A DNA stretch of 64,000 nt from Thiohalocapsa sp. (lineage in GTDB: Bacteria > Pseudomonadota > Gammaproteobacteria > Chromatiales > Chromatiaceae): positions 1 to 64,000 of the forward strand of contig JAIPFF010000016.1 in NCBI GenBank assembly GCA_021736785.1, written 5' to 3'. A program made the translations under genes and the position numbers. Shown piece by piece: positions 46,296 through 56,374 of this stretch; position 1 is the first letter of the stretch; the number at the start of each line of letters is the position of its first letter. Below the pieces are notes generated by a model that saw nothing but the letters and a program-made list of their open reading frames with translations, ran no database searches and was not told the DNA's origin.

Positions 46296-46658
46296 CGGCC
46301 CCCGCGGGCGGACCGGCACCCGCACGAGCCGATTCCGAGGAGTCTGCGCCTCGGCGCGGACGTCTTCGCTGCGCCGGCGCCCGCGCCCGCACGAGCCACT
46401 CCGCGGTGCGTCGACGCGCGGGCAGCGCATCCGGGGCCATTGCCGCTATTATGTGCGCACCGAGGGACAGACTGATTTCTTGACCACCCCGGCCAGAAAT
46501 CAGACGGAACCCGAAAACGCGGTTTCCCGGCGCTCTCATCCGCAAGTATTCGGGCGCTTCAAAATGGCGGGGCGTCCGGCCCCGCACGGGGCGCGCTGAA
46601 TCGCTCAGCGCTTCCTTGGGCCGATATCGACGCCGCACGCCGGCAAACGGGACGCACC
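46296..46658. other. 363-bp leader region upstream of trpG
   Basis: No gene supported. A TATTAT box (46447-46452, no good -35) precedes a run of stem-loops at 46472-46611 that continues to about 50 bp before the trpG start. No short Trp-rich leader peptide is visible. Confidence 0.6.
46472..46611 (+). promoter_or_regulatory. structured leader of the trpGDC operon
   Basis: Consecutive perfect or near-perfect stems: CTGATTTCT/AGAAATCAG (46472-46480 with 46495-46503), a smaller bulged stem GGAACC/GGTTTCC near 46506-46527, GCGGGGC/GCCCCGC (46567-46573 with 46579-46585) and GCGCTGA/TCAGCGC (46593-46599 with 46605-46611). The last is followed by cttcctt, a poor uridine tract. Four stems in 140 bp suggest a folded RNA leader. 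Confidence 0.5.
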
Positions 46659-47240
46659 ATGGTCTTGATGATCGACAACTACGACTCCTTCACCTACAAC
46701 CTGGTGCAGTACCTGGGCGAGCTCGGGGCCGAGGTCCGGGTGGTACGCAACGACGAGCTCGGCGTCGACGAGGCCTTGGCCCTAGAGCCCGAGCGGATCG
46801 TAGTCTCTCCCGGACCCTGCACGCCGAACGAGGCCGGCATCTCGGTTGCTCTGATCCGCGCCGCCGCCGGCCGCGTGCCGATTCTGGGCGTCTGCCTCGG
46901 ACACCAGTCCATCGGCCAGGCCTTCGGCGGTCGCGTCGTCAAAGCGCGCGCGGTGATGCACGGCAAGACATCGCCGATCCACCACAGCGGCGTCGGCGTC
47001 TTCGCCGGACTGGCGCAACCGTTCGAGGCGACGCGTTATCATTCGTTGGTCATCGATACCGATAGCCTGCCGGACAGCTTCGAAGTAACCGCGTGGACGG
47101 TGGACGAGACCGGCGCCCGCGACGAGATCATGGGCGTGCGTCACCGCGAGCTGCCGGTGCAGGGCGTGCAATTCCATCCGGAATCGATCCTGACGCGGCA
47201 CGGCCACGACCTGCTGCGTAATTTCCTCGAACAACGCTGA
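46659..47240 (+). CDS. trpG: anthranilate synthase component II (glutamine amidotransferase)
   Basis: 193 aa. Supplies ammonia from glutamine to TrpE (and often to the p-aminobenzoate synthase PabB). Catalytic Cys79 lies in GVCLGHQ; His and Glu are in [26 protein letters not shown] and [12 protein letters not shown] are typical. It starts the trpG-trpD-trpC cluster; trpE is not in the window. Confidence 0.95.
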   Translation: MVLMIDNYDSFTYNLVQYLGELGAEVRVVRNDELGVDEALALEPERIVVSPGPCTPNEAGISVALIRAAAGRVPILGVCLGHQSIGQAFGGRVVKARAVMHGKTSPIHHSGVGVFAGLAQPFEATRYHSLVIDTDSLPDSFEVTAWTVDETGARDEIMGVRHRELPVQGVQFHPESILTRHGHDLLRNFLEQR

Positions 47241-47407
47241 CCTCGATGCGCCTCGGCGCGAGCGGTGCGGCGATGTCCGCCGCCGACGCGTACCGCGGCG
47301 GCATCCATTCGGGTCGGACCCGATCGGGACCGAAGGCTGCCGCGTCAGACATCGGCGCCCTCGCGTCCGGGCAAACAATGCAAACATTGCGAAGGGGGCA
47401 CGCAAGC

Positions 47408-48427
47408 GTGGACATCAAGCAAGCGATCACGCATGTCGTCGAGCGCCGCGACCTCGACGGCGACGCCATGACCGAAGTCATGCAGACCATCATGAGCGGG
47501 GGCGCGACAACGGCGCAAATCGCAGGCTTCCTGGTGGCACTGCGCATGAAGGGAGAAACAGTCACCGAGATCACCGCCGCGGCGGCGGTCATGCGCGGAC
47601 TCGCCAACGGCGTCGATCTGTCGGATCTGCCCAATGCGGTCGACATCGTCGGCACCGGCGGAGACGGGGCCGGCACGTTCAACATTTCCACCGCCAGCAT
47701 GTTCGTCGCGGCCGCTGCCGGCTGCCACGTGGCCAAACACGGCAACCGCTCCGTGTCCTCGAAATCCGGCAGCGCGGACGTCCTCGAAGCCCTCGGCCTG
47801 CGCTTGGATCTGACCCGCGAGCAAGTCGCCCGGTGCGTGCGCGAGGTCGGCGTCGGCTTCATGTTCGCGCCGGCCCACCACGGCGCGATGAAGCATGCTG
47901 TCGGCGCGCGCAAAGAGCTCGGCGTGCGCACTGTCTTCAACGTGCTTGGCCCGCTGACCAACCCGGCCGGCGTCACCAACCAAGTCCTCGGTGTCTTCGC
48001 CGAGCACTTGCTCGAGCCGCTGGCGGAGGTGCTGCAGCGGCTCGGCGCCCGTCATGTGCTGGTGGTCCATTCCCGCGACGGGTTGGACGAAATCAGCATC
48101 GGTGCCCGCACCGATGTGGCCGAGCTGATCCAAGGCAAGATCATGCGCTACAGCATCGAGCCAGAGGACTTCGGACTGCACCGGGCCGATCTCGATGCGG
48201 TACGCGTCGACAGCGTGGAGGCGTCCCGGGCGATGCTCGCCGATGTGCTCGACGGCGCCGCCGGCCCGGCGCGCGACATCGTCGTGCTGAACGCGGGCGC
48301 GGCGATTTACGCCGCCGGTATGGCAAGCTCGCTCGGCGACGGCATCGAACTGGCCGCCAAGGCGGTCACCGACGGCTCCGCCCGCGCCAAGCTCGACGCT
48401 TTGCTGGCTCTGAGCAATGATTTCTGA
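47408..48427 (+). CDS. trpD: anthranilate phosphoribosyltransferase
   Basis: 339 aa, standard length. Transfers the PRPP ribosyl group to anthranilate. Substrate motifs: [17 protein letters not shown] (PRPP), [28 protein letters not shown] and [10 protein letters not shown]. The GTG start at 47408 has AAGGGGG upstream and begins at DIKQAI, as in relatives; a longer ATG frame from 47246 is rejected. A 167-bp gap separates it from trpG. trpC starts about ten bases downstream. Confidence 0.95.
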   Translation: MDIKQAITHVVERRDLDGDAMTEVMQTIMSGGATTAQIAGFLVALRMKGETVTEITAAAAVMRGLANGVDLSDLPNAVDIVGTGGDGAGTFNISTASMFVAAAAGCHVAKHGNRSVSSKSGSADVLEALGLRLDLTREQVARCVREVGVGFMFAPAHHGAMKHAVGARKELGVRTVFNVLGPLTNPAGVTNQVLGVFAEHLLEPLAEVLQRLGARHVLVVHSRDGLDEISIGARTDVAELIQGKIMRYSIEPEDFGLHRADLDAVRVDSVEASRAMLADVLDGAAGPARDIVVLNAGAAIYAAGMASSLGDGIELAAKAVTDGSARAKLDALLALSNDF

Positions 48428-48437
48428 GAGCGCGCCG

Positions 48438-49256
48438 ATGAGCGAAACCCCCGACATTCTCAAGCGCATCGTCGAGCGCAAGATCGAGGAGCTCACCGAG
48501 CGCGCCGCCCGGCTGCCGCTGCGAGAGCTCACGGCCCGCCTGGAAGGCGCGCCGGCGACGCGCGGATTCACCGACGCCATGCAGGCGAAGATCGACCAGG
48601 GGCTTCCCGCGGTCATCGCGGAAATCAAAAAGGCCAGTCCGAGCAAAGGACTGTTGCGGGACGACTTTCGACCGGCCGAGATCGCCCGTTCCTACGCGGC
48701 GGGCGGAGCCGCCTGCCTGTCGGTGCTGACCGACGTGGACTTTTTCCAAGGCTCGGATGCCTATCTTGCCGAGGCGCGCGAAGCCTGCGCACTACCGGTC
48801 ATCCGCAAGGACTTCATCGTCGACCCTTATCAGGTCTACGAAGCGCGGGCCATCGGCGCCGACTGCATTTTGCTGATCGCCGCCTGCCTGTCGGACACCC
48901 AACTGGGGGATCTGAGCGGGCTCGCCCATCACTTGGACCTGGACGTGCTGGTGGAAGTACACGATGCCGCGGAGCTGGACCGGGCGCTGGCGGTTCCCGG
49001 CCGGCTGCTGGGCATCAATAACCGCGACTTGAGAAACTTCCAAGTCAGGCTCGAAACGACGCTGAATCTGCTCGATCGCATCCCGCGGGAACGGCTGATC
49101 GTCACCGAAAGCGGCATCCATGGCCGCGAAGACGTCGCGCTGATGCGCGGCAACGGCGTGCACGCGTTTTTGGTCGGCGAGACCTTCATGCGTGCCCAGG
49201 ATCCGGGGGCAAGACTGGCGGAATTGTTCGGGGCCGCCGGAGGATCGGCAGCCTGA
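48438..49256 (+). CDS. trpC: indole-3-glycerol-phosphate synthase
   Basis: 272-aa TIM-barrel enzyme that closes the indole ring. Landmarks: [15 protein letters not shown] with the catalytic Glu and Lys, [40 protein letters not shown] and VTESGI. The start [15 protein letters not shown] matches relatives; an ATG 21 bases earlier overlaps the trpD stop. It is the last gene of the cluster and convergent with crp. Confidence 0.96.
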   Translation: MSETPDILKRIVERKIEELTERAARLPLRELTARLEGAPATRGFTDAMQAKIDQGLPAVIAEIKKASPSKGLLRDDFRPAEIARSYAAGGAACLSVLTDVDFFQGSDAYLAEAREACALPVIRKDFIVDPYQVYEARAIGADCILLIAACLSDTQLGDLSGLAHHLDLDVLVEVHDAAELDRALAVPGRLLGINNRDLRNFQVRLETTLNLLDRIPRERLIVTESGIHGREDVALMRGNGVHAFLVGETFMRAQDPGARLAELFGAAGGSAA

Positions 49257-49397
49257 AGCGCCGAGAGATCAGCCGGCGCCGGGCCCGCCGTCGAGCGTGA
49301 AGGATGAATCGATAATCGGCATCAAAAACCCGACGAGAAGAGCGCCCGCAAGCCCGAGAAGCGGCGGAGAGCTGCGGCCGCGACTGCGGGATCCGGC

Positions 49398-50048
49398 TCA
49401 GCGCGTACCGAAAACGACGATCGTCTTGCCCTTGACGTAGATGTGATTCTGCTCTTCGAGGGCTTTCAGCACCCTCCCCGCCATCTCGCGGGAGCAGCCG
49501 ACCATGCGGCCGAGATCCTGCCGGGTAATTCGGATCTGCATACCGTCGGGGTGCGTCATCGCGTCGGGCTGCCGACAGAGCTCCAGCAGCGTACCGGCGA
49601 TGCGGCCGGTGACATCGAGGAAGGCGAGATCGCCGACTTTTCGGCTGGTTTGCTGCAGGCGCAGGGACAATTGCGTACCGATGGCGGAGAGAATGCCCTT
49701 GGAGTACTCCCGCAGCTCGCGATCGAGCAGTTGCTCGAGGCGCTTGTAGCTGATTTCGGCCACTTTGCACTTGGTCCGGGTGCGCACGATGACGCTGCGC
49801 GTCTTTTGCGGCAGGAACAGGCCCATCTCGCCGATGAACTCACCCTTATTGATGTAGGTGAGCGTCAGCTCGCGCTGGTCCTCGTCCTCGATGAGCGCGG
49901 AGACCGAGCCTTCGACCAAGTAGTACAGCGTCTCGGCCGGCTCGCCGGCACGAATGAAATCGACGCGCTTGTCGTACTGTTTGGTGTGGCAGTAGCTGAG
50001 AAATGGCGCAAGCCATTCCGGCTCGGGCTTCGGAGCGAAGGTTTGCAT
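49398..50048 (-). CDS. crp: cAMP receptor protein family regulator (Vfr/Crp)
   Basis: 216 aa. Cyclic-nucleotide-binding domain with the phosphate-binding cassette [21 protein letters not shown] (Glu, Arg and Ser present), a long C-helix, and a winged helix-turn-helix with recognition helix [16 protein letters not shown], close to CRP/Vfr, where RETVGR is usual. It likely binds cAMP and acts as a global regulator. The start is ATG 50048 or 50060. The arrangement crp divergent from an osmC/yhfA-like gene is conserved in gammaproteobacteria. Confidence 0.92.
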   Translation of the reverse strand: MQTFAPKPEPEWLAPFLSYCHTKQYDKRVDFIRAGEPAETLYYLVEGSVSALIEDEDQRELTLTYINKGEFIGEMGLFLPQKTRSVIVRTRTKCKVAEISYKRLEQLLDRELREYSKGILSAIGTQLSLRLQQTSRKVGDLAFLDVTGRIAGTLLELCRQPDAMTHPDGMQIRITRQDLGRMVGCSREMAGRVLKALEEQNHIYVKGKTIVVFGTR

Positions 50049-50189
50049 GGGCGTGCGCACGTGTTTGCGTAGTTACGAGCACATTCTAACAACGTCTTCG
50101 TGCTTGTCGATCCGTGATAGCCTCTCAGCGCTTGCGCAGCGGCCGCGGCGCCCGGCACGGTCCGGATTTCATAGAACGGCGGGAGAAAC

Positions 50190-50606
50190 ATGAAAGCGCG
50201 GGTCAAATGGATCGAGGGTACGGCGATGATGGCCGAGTCCGGCAGCGGCCACGCCGTGATCATGGACGGCCCGCCGGAATTCGGCGGCCGGAACCTCGGC
50301 ATGCGGCCGATGGAAATGCTGCTGCTCGGCATGGGCGGCTGCACGCAGTTCGACGTGATGCTGATTCTCGGGCGCGCGCGCCAGCAGGTCACCGACTGCG
50401 TGGTCGAAATCGAGGCCGAGCGGGCCGACTCCGACCCGAAAGTCTTCACGCGCATTCATGCCCATTTCATCATCACCGGTCACGATCTGAGTGAAACCCA
50501 CGTGGCGCGCGCGATCAAGCTCAGCGCCGAGAAGTACTGCTCGGCGTCGATCATGCTCGGCGCCAGCGCAACCATCACTCACGACTACGAGATCCGCCAT
50601 GTCTGA
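50190..50606 (+). CDS. OsmC-family (YhfA) peroxiredoxin-like protein
   Basis: 138 aa. OsmC-fold protein with two catalytic-type cysteines, Cys51 in GMGGCTQFDV and Cys117 in EKYCSASIML. It is the YhfA subgroup, usually next to crp as here. OsmC relatives reduce organic hydroperoxides, although YhfA's substrate is not settled. Its stop lies inside the start region of the downstream DUF885 gene, an eight-base overlap. Confidence 0.9.
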   Translation: MKARVKWIEGTAMMAESGSGHAVIMDGPPEFGGRNLGMRPMEMLLLGMGGCTQFDVMLILGRARQQVTDCVVEIEAERADSDPKVFTRIHAHFIITGHDLSETHVARAIKLSAEKYCSASIMLGASATITHDYEIRHV

Positions 50607-52230
50607 GGCGGCGGCCTTCGACGCGCTGGCCCGGGAGTTCTTCTCGGTTTGGTTCCGATTCCACCCGGATGCCGCACTACAGGCAGGCGTCGGCGATTTC
50701 GGCAGTCTATTGCCGGCACAGTCCGACGACGACCACGCGGCCTTGGCCAGTTGGCTCGAGACCCTGATCGTCGCGCTGGAAGAGCTGAATTACGCGGCCC
50801 TCGACGGCGCAAGGCAGATCGACCTGGAGCTGATGTTCTCGCTGGCCCGGGTCGAGCATCGCGATCTGTTGGAGCACGATTGGCGCCATCGCGACCCGTT
50901 GCGCTTCCTGCCGCTCGAGGAGATCCACCGGCTGACGCTGCTGCGCCCGCAAGGCATGCGCGATGCGCTGGCCTCGCTGCTGGGTGCCGTGCCGGAGCAT
51001 CTGCGCCTGGCCATCGCCCAGCTGATGCCGATGGCGGAGCTGGTGCCGCCGGTACTGGCCGTCGCGGCCGGCGAGCAGGCGGAGCAGGGACGCACCTATC
51101 TGCGCGAGCTTGCCCGCAGCCGCTGGCTGCGCAATCACTGCCACGGCTGCGCGGAGCTGGAAAGCCTGGCCGAGCAGGCGGGCGACGCGCTGGCCGGGTA
51201 CGCGGCGGCGTTGCGCCGCAGCATCCTGCCGCGGGCAGCGGGGGCAGCCGGCTGCGGCAGCGCTTACCTGCGCTTCCTGCTGCGCCACCGCCACCTTCTG
51301 GACATCGACCCGGAGGCCTGCGCGCCGCTGCTCGAGGAGCTCGCCGAGCGCTGCGACGCCGAATTGGCGCAGGCGGGAGCGCCGACGCAGTCCGCGCACG
51401 CACCGCAGGGGGCTGCGGTCAGGGAGGTGGTCCGCGACACCTGCCGGTCGATGGCCGAACGGCTGCAGGCGCGGCAGCTGGTCACGCTGCCGCAGGCACG
51501 GTTGCGCATCGGGGGCGGGCCGGTCTGCCCCCTACCGCGAACCGGACGGACAGACTATGTGCTCGACTTGCACAGCGCAGAGGGTCGCCTGTACCTCGCC
51601 GACGGAAATGACTGTAGCGCGCACCCGCATCCCGTCGACCTGCGCCTGCGCTGCCTGAGCCAAGGCTGGGGCGGCGACCATCTATTCGCGTTTTCGGGCG
51701 GTATGCAGGCCCGCTCGGTGTCACGGCGCCTCGCCGCCGGCGCGACGCTGGCGGACGGCTGGACGCTCTATCTCGACGCACACCTGTTCGCCGACGGTGA
51801 CCCCGACGAATGGCGCGCCGCGCTGCGCAGGCGCCGGCATGCGATCAACGCCGCGTCGGCCGACCTGGCGCTGCATAGCGGTATTATCGATGCCCGGGCG
51901 GCATCGACCCGGCTGCAGGGCGCGGTAACCGAGGCCGGTGCCGGCGACGGGGCAACGAGCGAGCTCGCGCGCCTGGTGCAACACCCCGGCGATGCGCTGG
52001 CCGCCGTGCTGGGCTGGCAGTTGCTCGAGGCGGCGCGCGCACGCTACGAGGCCGGGCCGCCCCCGGCGGCGGTGAGGATTTTTCACGACCGTTTGCTGTC
52101 CCAAGGGCCGATTCCGCTGTCGCTCGCATTGCGTCAAGTCTACGGCGAGGACTTCTGGGGTCAGGTGCGGCAAACCCTCCCGGAAGCCGCGGCACCGACA
52201 CACCATCACATCCCTGACGACGGCGCTTGA
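50599..52230 (+). CDS. DUF885-family protein with degenerate metal motif
   Basis: 543 aa. It resembles the DUF885 family (M32-like metalloprotease relatives) in its opening FDALAREFFSVWFRFHPDAAL and the late motif GWTLYLD (387-393, GWALYAE in active members). At the place of the zinc-binding HExxxHH (HEAYPGHHLQ) it has SQGWGGDHLF (354-363): the His and Glu of HE are Ser and Gln. The fold is probably kept and catalysis lost. Start at 50599 overlaps the OsmC-like stop. A Cys-rich middle region is notable. Confidence 0.7.
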   Translation: MSEAAAFDALAREFFSVWFRFHPDAALQAGVGDFGSLLPAQSDDDHAALASWLETLIVALEELNYAALDGARQIDLELMFSLARVEHRDLLEHDWRHRDPLRFLPLEEIHRLTLLRPQGMRDALASLLGAVPEHLRLAIAQLMPMAELVPPVLAVAAGEQAEQGRTYLRELARSRWLRNHCHGCAELESLAEQAGDALAGYAAALRRSILPRAAGAAGCGSAYLRFLLRHRHLLDIDPEACAPLLEELAERCDAELAQAGAPTQSAHAPQGAAVREVVRDTCRSMAERLQARQLVTLPQARLRIGGGPVCPLPRTGRTDYVLDLHSAEGRLYLADGNDCSAHPHPVDLRLRCLSQGWGGDHLFAFSGGMQARSVSRRLAAGATLADGWTLYLDAHLFADGDPDEWRAALRRRRHAINAASADLALHSGIIDARAASTRLQGAVTEAGAGDGATSELARLVQHPGDALAAVLGWQLLEAARARYEAGPPPAAVRIFHDRLLSQGPIPLSLALRQVYGEDFWGQVRQTLPEAAAPTHHHIPDDGA

Positions 52231-52281
52231 AACCGCGCCTCTGTCGTCGTAGTTTGCGCCCCCTCTTATCGGGGGTCAGTC

Positions 52282-53118
52282 ATGCCCAAGCCATCAAAAC
52301 GTATCAAACTGCACGGATTCAACAATCTCACCAAGTCGCTTAGCTTCAATATTTACGATATTTGCTACACCGACTCGGCCGAGCAGCGCGCCGCCTATAT
52401 TGCCTACATCGACGAGGCCTATAACGCCGAGCGCCTGACCGCGATCCTGACCGATGTCGCCAACATCATCGGCGCCAACATCCTCAACATCGCGCGCCAG
52501 GACTATGAGCCCCAGGGCGCGTCGGTGACGATGCTGATCGCGGAGGAGCACATTCCGGACGATGCAATATCGAACTCGGCGACCCCGGGCCCTTTGCCCG
52601 ACGCCGTGGTGGCGCATCTCGACAAGAGCCATATTACGGTTCATACCTACCCGGAGAGCCATCCGCACAACGGCATCAGCACCTTCCGCGCCGACATCGA
52701 TGTGTCGACCTGCGGCGTCATCTCGCCGCTGAAGGCATTGAACTATCTGATTCACGCGTTGGAATCGGACATCGTCATCATGGACTACCGCGTGCGCGGC
52801 TTCACCCGCGACGTGAACGGCCGCAAGCACTTCATCGACCACAACATCAGCTCGATCCAGAACTATCTGTCGCGGGACACGAAGAACCGCTACCAGATGA
52901 TCGACGTCAACGTGTACCAGGAGAACCTGTTCCACACGAAGATGGTCGTCAACGACTTCCGGCTCGACGACTATTTGTTCTGCGTCGATACCGCCGAGTT
53001 GTCGGACAAGGAGTATCGGCGCATCCAGCGCTTGGTGCGCCGCGAGATGATGGAAATCTTCTACGGCCGTAACCTGAACCGCGAGATCGCCAACTGGTCG
53101 TCGCCGCGCGCGCGCTGA
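52282..53118 (+). CDS. speD: S-adenosylmethionine decarboxylase proenzyme (E. coli type)
   Basis: 278 aa. Makes decarboxylated SAM, the aminopropyl donor for spermidine. The enzyme cleaves itself at the Lys115-Ser116 bond in [13 protein letters not shown], giving the pyruvoyl group on Ser116. Other landmarks: [45 protein letters not shown] and [12 protein letters not shown]. It belongs to the larger E. coli-type class rather than the small Bacillus type. No speE is in the window. Confidence 0.95.
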   Translation: MPKPSKRIKLHGFNNLTKSLSFNIYDICYTDSAEQRAAYIAYIDEAYNAERLTAILTDVANIIGANILNIARQDYEPQGASVTMLIAEEHIPDDAISNSATPGPLPDAVVAHLDKSHITVHTYPESHPHNGISTFRADIDVSTCGVISPLKALNYLIHALESDIVIMDYRVRGFTRDVNGRKHFIDHNISSIQNYLSRDTKNRYQMIDVNVYQENLFHTKMVVNDFRLDDYLFCVDTAELSDKEYRRIQRLVRREMMEIFYGRNLNREIANWSSPRAR

Positions 53119-53166
53119 CGAGACCGGCGCCGGGGGATCGGCACCGGGGAGATCGGCCCGGCCGAG

Positions 53167-53811
53167 TCAGACCCAGTAGGTTCCGCCGGTCATCACCTTG
53201 GAAACCGCCCTCATCGCCAGACGGACCGGCTGCGGCAATTCCGCGCCGCCGGCCTCCTGCGCGACATCGGCGTGGTGGATCTCGTCCTGCTGCATCTGCT
53301 CCAAGATGGCCCGGGTGCGTAAGTCGTCCGCGGGCACCTCGGCAATATGGGACGCCAGGTGGTCCTCCACCTGGCGCTCGGTCTCGACGACGAAACCGAG
53401 GCTCCACTTGTCACCAGCGATGCCGGCGGCGGCGCCCATGGCAAACGAGCCGGCGTACCAAAGCGGATTGAGCAGGCTCTTGCGCCCGCCGAGCTCTTCG
53501 ATGCGCGCTTCGCACCAGGCCAGATGGTCGTTCTCCTCGCGGGCCGAGCGCTCCAGGCGCTCGCGCACCTCGTCCAGGCGCGCCGTCAGCGCCTGCCCTT
53601 GGTACAAGGCCTGTGCACAGACCTCCCCGGTGTGATTGATGCGCATCAGACGACCGAGGTGCGCACGTTCCTTATCGCTGAGATCCACATCGCGGTGGTT
53701 TTCGGCGGGGTTGCGGCGACCGGTGACCTTGGGGCGCCCGAACAGCGTGCGCACGGTCTGGTCGACATTGATGAGGACGCGGTCGATGGGGGAATAACTG
53801 CGAGTGGTCAT
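53167..53811 (-). CDS. coq7: 3-demethoxyubiquinol 3-hydroxylase
   Basis: 214 aa. Diiron monooxygenase of the last ubiquinone hydroxylation. Ligand motifs: GEVCAQALYQGQ, EENDHLAWCEARI, ETERQVEDHL and DEIHHADVA, the paired ExxH sets of a four-helix bundle. Bacterial gammaproteobacteria use either UbiF or this Coq7 type; the latter is present here. The N-terminus MTTRSYSPIDRVLIN is typical. Ribosome site weak (GAAAGAA). Confidence 0.93.
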   Translation of the reverse strand: MTTRSYSPIDRVLINVDQTVRTLFGRPKVTGRRNPAENHRDVDLSDKERAHLGRLMRINHTGEVCAQALYQGQALTARLDEVRERLERSAREENDHLAWCEARIEELGGRKSLLNPLWYAGSFAMGAAAGIAGDKWSLGFVVETERQVEDHLASHIAEVPADDLRTRAILEQMQQDEIHHADVAQEAGGAELPQPVRLAMRAVSKVMTGGTYWV

Positions 53812-53839
53812 CGTGTTCTTTCGTTCGGGTTGGAAGGAA

Positions 53840-55084
53840 TTACTCCGCACTATAGAGCTGTCTTTCCAGTAGCTCCACCGGATGCAGGACTTCGACGGCC
53901 AGGCCCGCTTCGCGCAGCCGGGCAGCAAGATGGGCGGCACAGCCGCTGTTGGTCGTCACGAGATAATTGGGCTCGAGCCGCGCGAGGTGCGCGACCTTGT
54001 CCGCCGCCAGCGTCACGGCAGTGTCCGGATGCTCCAGCAGATAGGTGCCCGCGGCGCCGCAGCAGGTCTCGTTGCCGTCCAGCGCCACCACGTCCAGGGC
54101 AGGAATTCGGCGCAGCAGCGCATAGACGGCCTCGGTATCACGCAGCACGTTGCGATGGGAGCAAGGCTCGTGCACTGCGGCCCGTGCCGCCAGCGGCGCC
54201 ACCCGCACGTGCGCGGGCCACGGCGTGTCGACCAAGAAACGGCACACCTCCACCGCCGGCAGGCGCAGGCGCAGTTCGGCGACGCAGGCGCTGGATGTGC
54301 CGACCACCGCGTGGTGCCGGAAGGCCTCGGCATTGCGATTCAGCAGCGCATCGGCGCGCCCCGGCTGACCATTGTGCCGGTGCATGGCGCCGCAGCAGAC
54401 TTGGCCGTCGGGGACGTCGAGCGCGATCTCGAGCCGCTGCATGACTCGCTGTGCCGCCTGCGCGACGCCGGGCTCGAGCCCACGGGCGATACAGCCGAGA
54501 AACAGGCCCGCCGATGCCGTGTGCGCACCGGCATCCGCACGGGCGGTCAGCCGGCGGCCCGGCATGCGCAGGCGCCACGCGAGGCCGTCCAGGATCGCGC
54601 GCCTCGGCTCGCGCAGCAGCCCGAGCGCGCGCGCCAGCCAGGCGACACCGCTTCTCCGATACAGTGCGGCCGCGGCGGCAAGCGGCCGCAGCGATAGTCC
54701 GTGCGTGAGAATGTCGAGGCGCATGCGCGCGAGCATGCGCCGATGGCGGGGCAGCCGCGCGAAACGCTCTGCACGGGCGCCGTCCATCAGCGTGCCGAAC
54801 TGCACCAGGGAAGGACAGGCGGGCTCGCAGGCCCGGCACTCGAGGCAGTTACCCAAGTGCTCGCCGAGCCTCGGACCGTCGTCGAGCGCCCCCGACATCA
54901 GGCCCTGAATCAGCGCAATGCGCCCGCGCGGCGACTCGGCCTCGTCGCGAAACAGGCGAAACGTGGGGCAATGCGGCAGGCAGAAACCGCATTTGACACA
55001 CTGGTCGGCCAGCTGCAGCAACTGCCGCGCGTGAGCGCTGTCAGCGGCGGCGGAGCGAGAGCCACGCAACGGCGCCGGCGTCAC
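53840..55084 (-). CDS. glcF: GlcF-like iron-sulfur subunit (glycolate oxidase type)
   Basis: About 414 aa. Two 4Fe-4S motifs (CVKCGFCLPHCP and CLECRACEPACP) are followed by two CCG-type domains (cysteine clusters near VCCGAMH and ETCCGAAGTYLL). This is the GlcF/heterodisulfide-reductase-like architecture, normally paired with FAD subunits GlcD/GlcE, which are absent here, so an orphan role is possible. The start is uncertain: GTG 55084 gives family length; GTG 55249 would extend it by 55 residues of Arg/Ala-rich sequence. No clear ribosome site. Confidence 0.8.
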   Translation of the reverse strand: MTPAPLRGSRSAAADSAHARQLLQLADQCVKCGFCLPHCPTFRLFRDEAESPRGRIALIQGLMSGALDDGPRLGEHLGNCLECRACEPACPSLVQFGTLMDGARAERFARLPRHRRMLARMRLDILTHGLSLRPLAAAAALYRRSGVAWLARALGLLREPRRAILDGLAWRLRMPGRRLTARADAGAHTASAGLFLGCIARGLEPGVAQAAQRVMQRLEIALDVPDGQVCCGAMHRHNGQPGRADALLNRNAEAFRHHAVVGTSSACVAELRLRLPAVEVCRFLVDTPWPAHVRVAPLAARAAVHEPCSHRNVLRDTEAVYALLRRIPALDVVALDGNETCCGAAGTYLLEHPDTAVTLAADKVAHLARLEPNYLVTTNSGCAAHLAARLREAGLAVEVLHPVELLERQLYSAE

Positions 55085-55335
55085 GGGCGCCACCGCGCCG
55101 GCAGCGCACGCGGCGACGGCTTGGTTAGCGGCATTTCGCGCACTATCTTGATACGTGCTCGTGGGTGGCCGAGGCGGCGCGCTGCGGCGGGCACCGGACG
55201 AGCTGGCGAAACGGCGCCGGCCGCCGCCGCACGGTAATCGGCGCAGCACCCGCGACCCGGCTTAGCGTGCCCCCGAACAATCACGTCCGACGCCCCGTGC
55301 CGCGTCGATGCATCGCTCCTGCAAGGGTAATCATC

Positions 55336-55650
55336 GTGTCCTATTACAAACATCACGTCTTCATCTGCACTAATCTGCGCGCCGACGGGAGCCAGTGCTG
55401 CCAACAGTGTAACGCTCAGGCATCGCGGGATTACCTGAAGGCGCGAACCAAGGCCTTGGGCATCGCCGGCAAGGACGGTGTGCGCGTCAATAGCGCCGGC
55501 TGCCTGGACCGCTGCAGCGAGGGCCCGGTGGCGGTGGTCTACCCGGAGGGCGTCTGGTACACCTATGTCGACACCGAGGACTTGGAAGAAATCCTGCAGC
55601 GGCACCTGATCGAGGGCGAGCCCGTCGATCGGTTGCGTCTGCCGGACTGA
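55336..55650 (+). CDS. thioredoxin-like 2Fe-2S ferredoxin
   Basis: 104 aa. The cysteine pattern CTNLRADGSQCCQQC and, about 35 residues later, CLDRC fits the thioredoxin-fold 2Fe-2S ferredoxin family. HHVFICTN and GVRVNSAGCLDRCSEGPVAVVYPEGVWYTYV are typical. The start is GTG 55336 with AAGGG eight bases upstream. It is divergent from the GlcF-like gene, so two Fe-S proteins share one intergenic region. Partner unknown. Confidence 0.88.
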   Translation: MSYYKHHVFICTNLRADGSQCCQQCNAQASRDYLKARTKALGIAGKDGVRVNSAGCLDRCSEGPVAVVYPEGVWYTYVDTEDLEEILQRHLIEGEPVDRLRLPD

Positions 55651-55747
55651 CCCGGCAGGCGTGCGGCGCGCGCCGAGCCGCCTATGATAACGCGTGCCGC
55701 GCGCTGCCGAAGGCGGCACCTCAGGCCCGCGGATCGAATGCGCGCGC

Positions 55748-55777
55748 TTGCACCCAGGCAACAGGCTGGTATATGAT
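55748..55777 (+). promoter_or_regulatory. promoter of rplM-rpsI
   Basis: TTGCAC (55748-55753) and TATGAT (55772-55777) with 18 bp between, a near-consensus sigma-70 promoter. The predicted leader is about 70 nt, with a hairpin-prone ACCACCGGGT segment before the ribosome site GGGAG. Confidence 0.65.
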
Positions 55778-55855
55778 TCGCGGTCTTTCTTCACGGCCTT
55801 ACCCACCACCGGGTGTCGAGGCTGCAGCAGCGAATTTTGTCGGGAGCGACGGAAC

Positions 55856-56284
55856 ATGACGACAGTGAGCGCAAAGCCCGCCGAGGTGCGGCGCGCGTGG
55901 TACATCATCGACGCCGAAGGCAAAACACTCGGTCGCCTCGCGACCGAGCTCGCTCGTCGGCTGCGCGGAAAACATAAGCCCCAGTACACGCCGCACGTGG
56001 ACACCGGCGACTACCTTGTGGTCGTGAATGCCGAGAAGATCCATGTCACCGGCAATAAGCTGGCCGACAAGATGTATTACCGCCACACGGGCTACATCGG
56101 GCACCTGCGCTCGAAGTCGCTGGCCCAGATGCTGGCCGATCACCCCGAGCGGGTCATCGAGACGGCGGTCAAGGGCATGCTCCCGCATAACCCCTTGGGT
56201 CGGGCCATGGCCAAAAAGCTCAAGGTTTACGCCGGCCCCGAGCATCGCCATCAGGCTCAGCAGCCTCAGCCGCTCGAGATTTGA
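55856..56284 (+). CDS. rplM: 50S ribosomal protein L13
   Basis: 142 aa. [50 protein letters not shown] and [10 protein letters not shown] are diagnostic. In most gammaproteobacteria rplM-rpsI lies directly before petABC-sspAB; here the two blocks are about 40 kb apart. Good ribosome site GGGAG. rpsI follows after 90 bp. Confidence 0.97.
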   Translation: MTTVSAKPAEVRRAWYIIDAEGKTLGRLATELARRLRGKHKPQYTPHVDTGDYLVVVNAEKIHVTGNKLADKMYYRHTGYIGHLRSKSLAQMLADHPERVIETAVKGMLPHNPLGRAMAKKLKVYAGPEHRHQAQQPQPLEI

Positions 56285-56374
56285 GTTGGCGCGGCGCCGA
56301 AAACGGCGCAGCCACGGTTTCAGCGAATTCCAATTCGGCGCTGCGGCGCACGATGCAACAGACGGATTGTCACG

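Noticed and set aside
46296-46658. Classical trp leader-peptide attenuator
   Set aside because: No short frame with consecutive Trp codons and no terminator with a real uridine tract before trpG.
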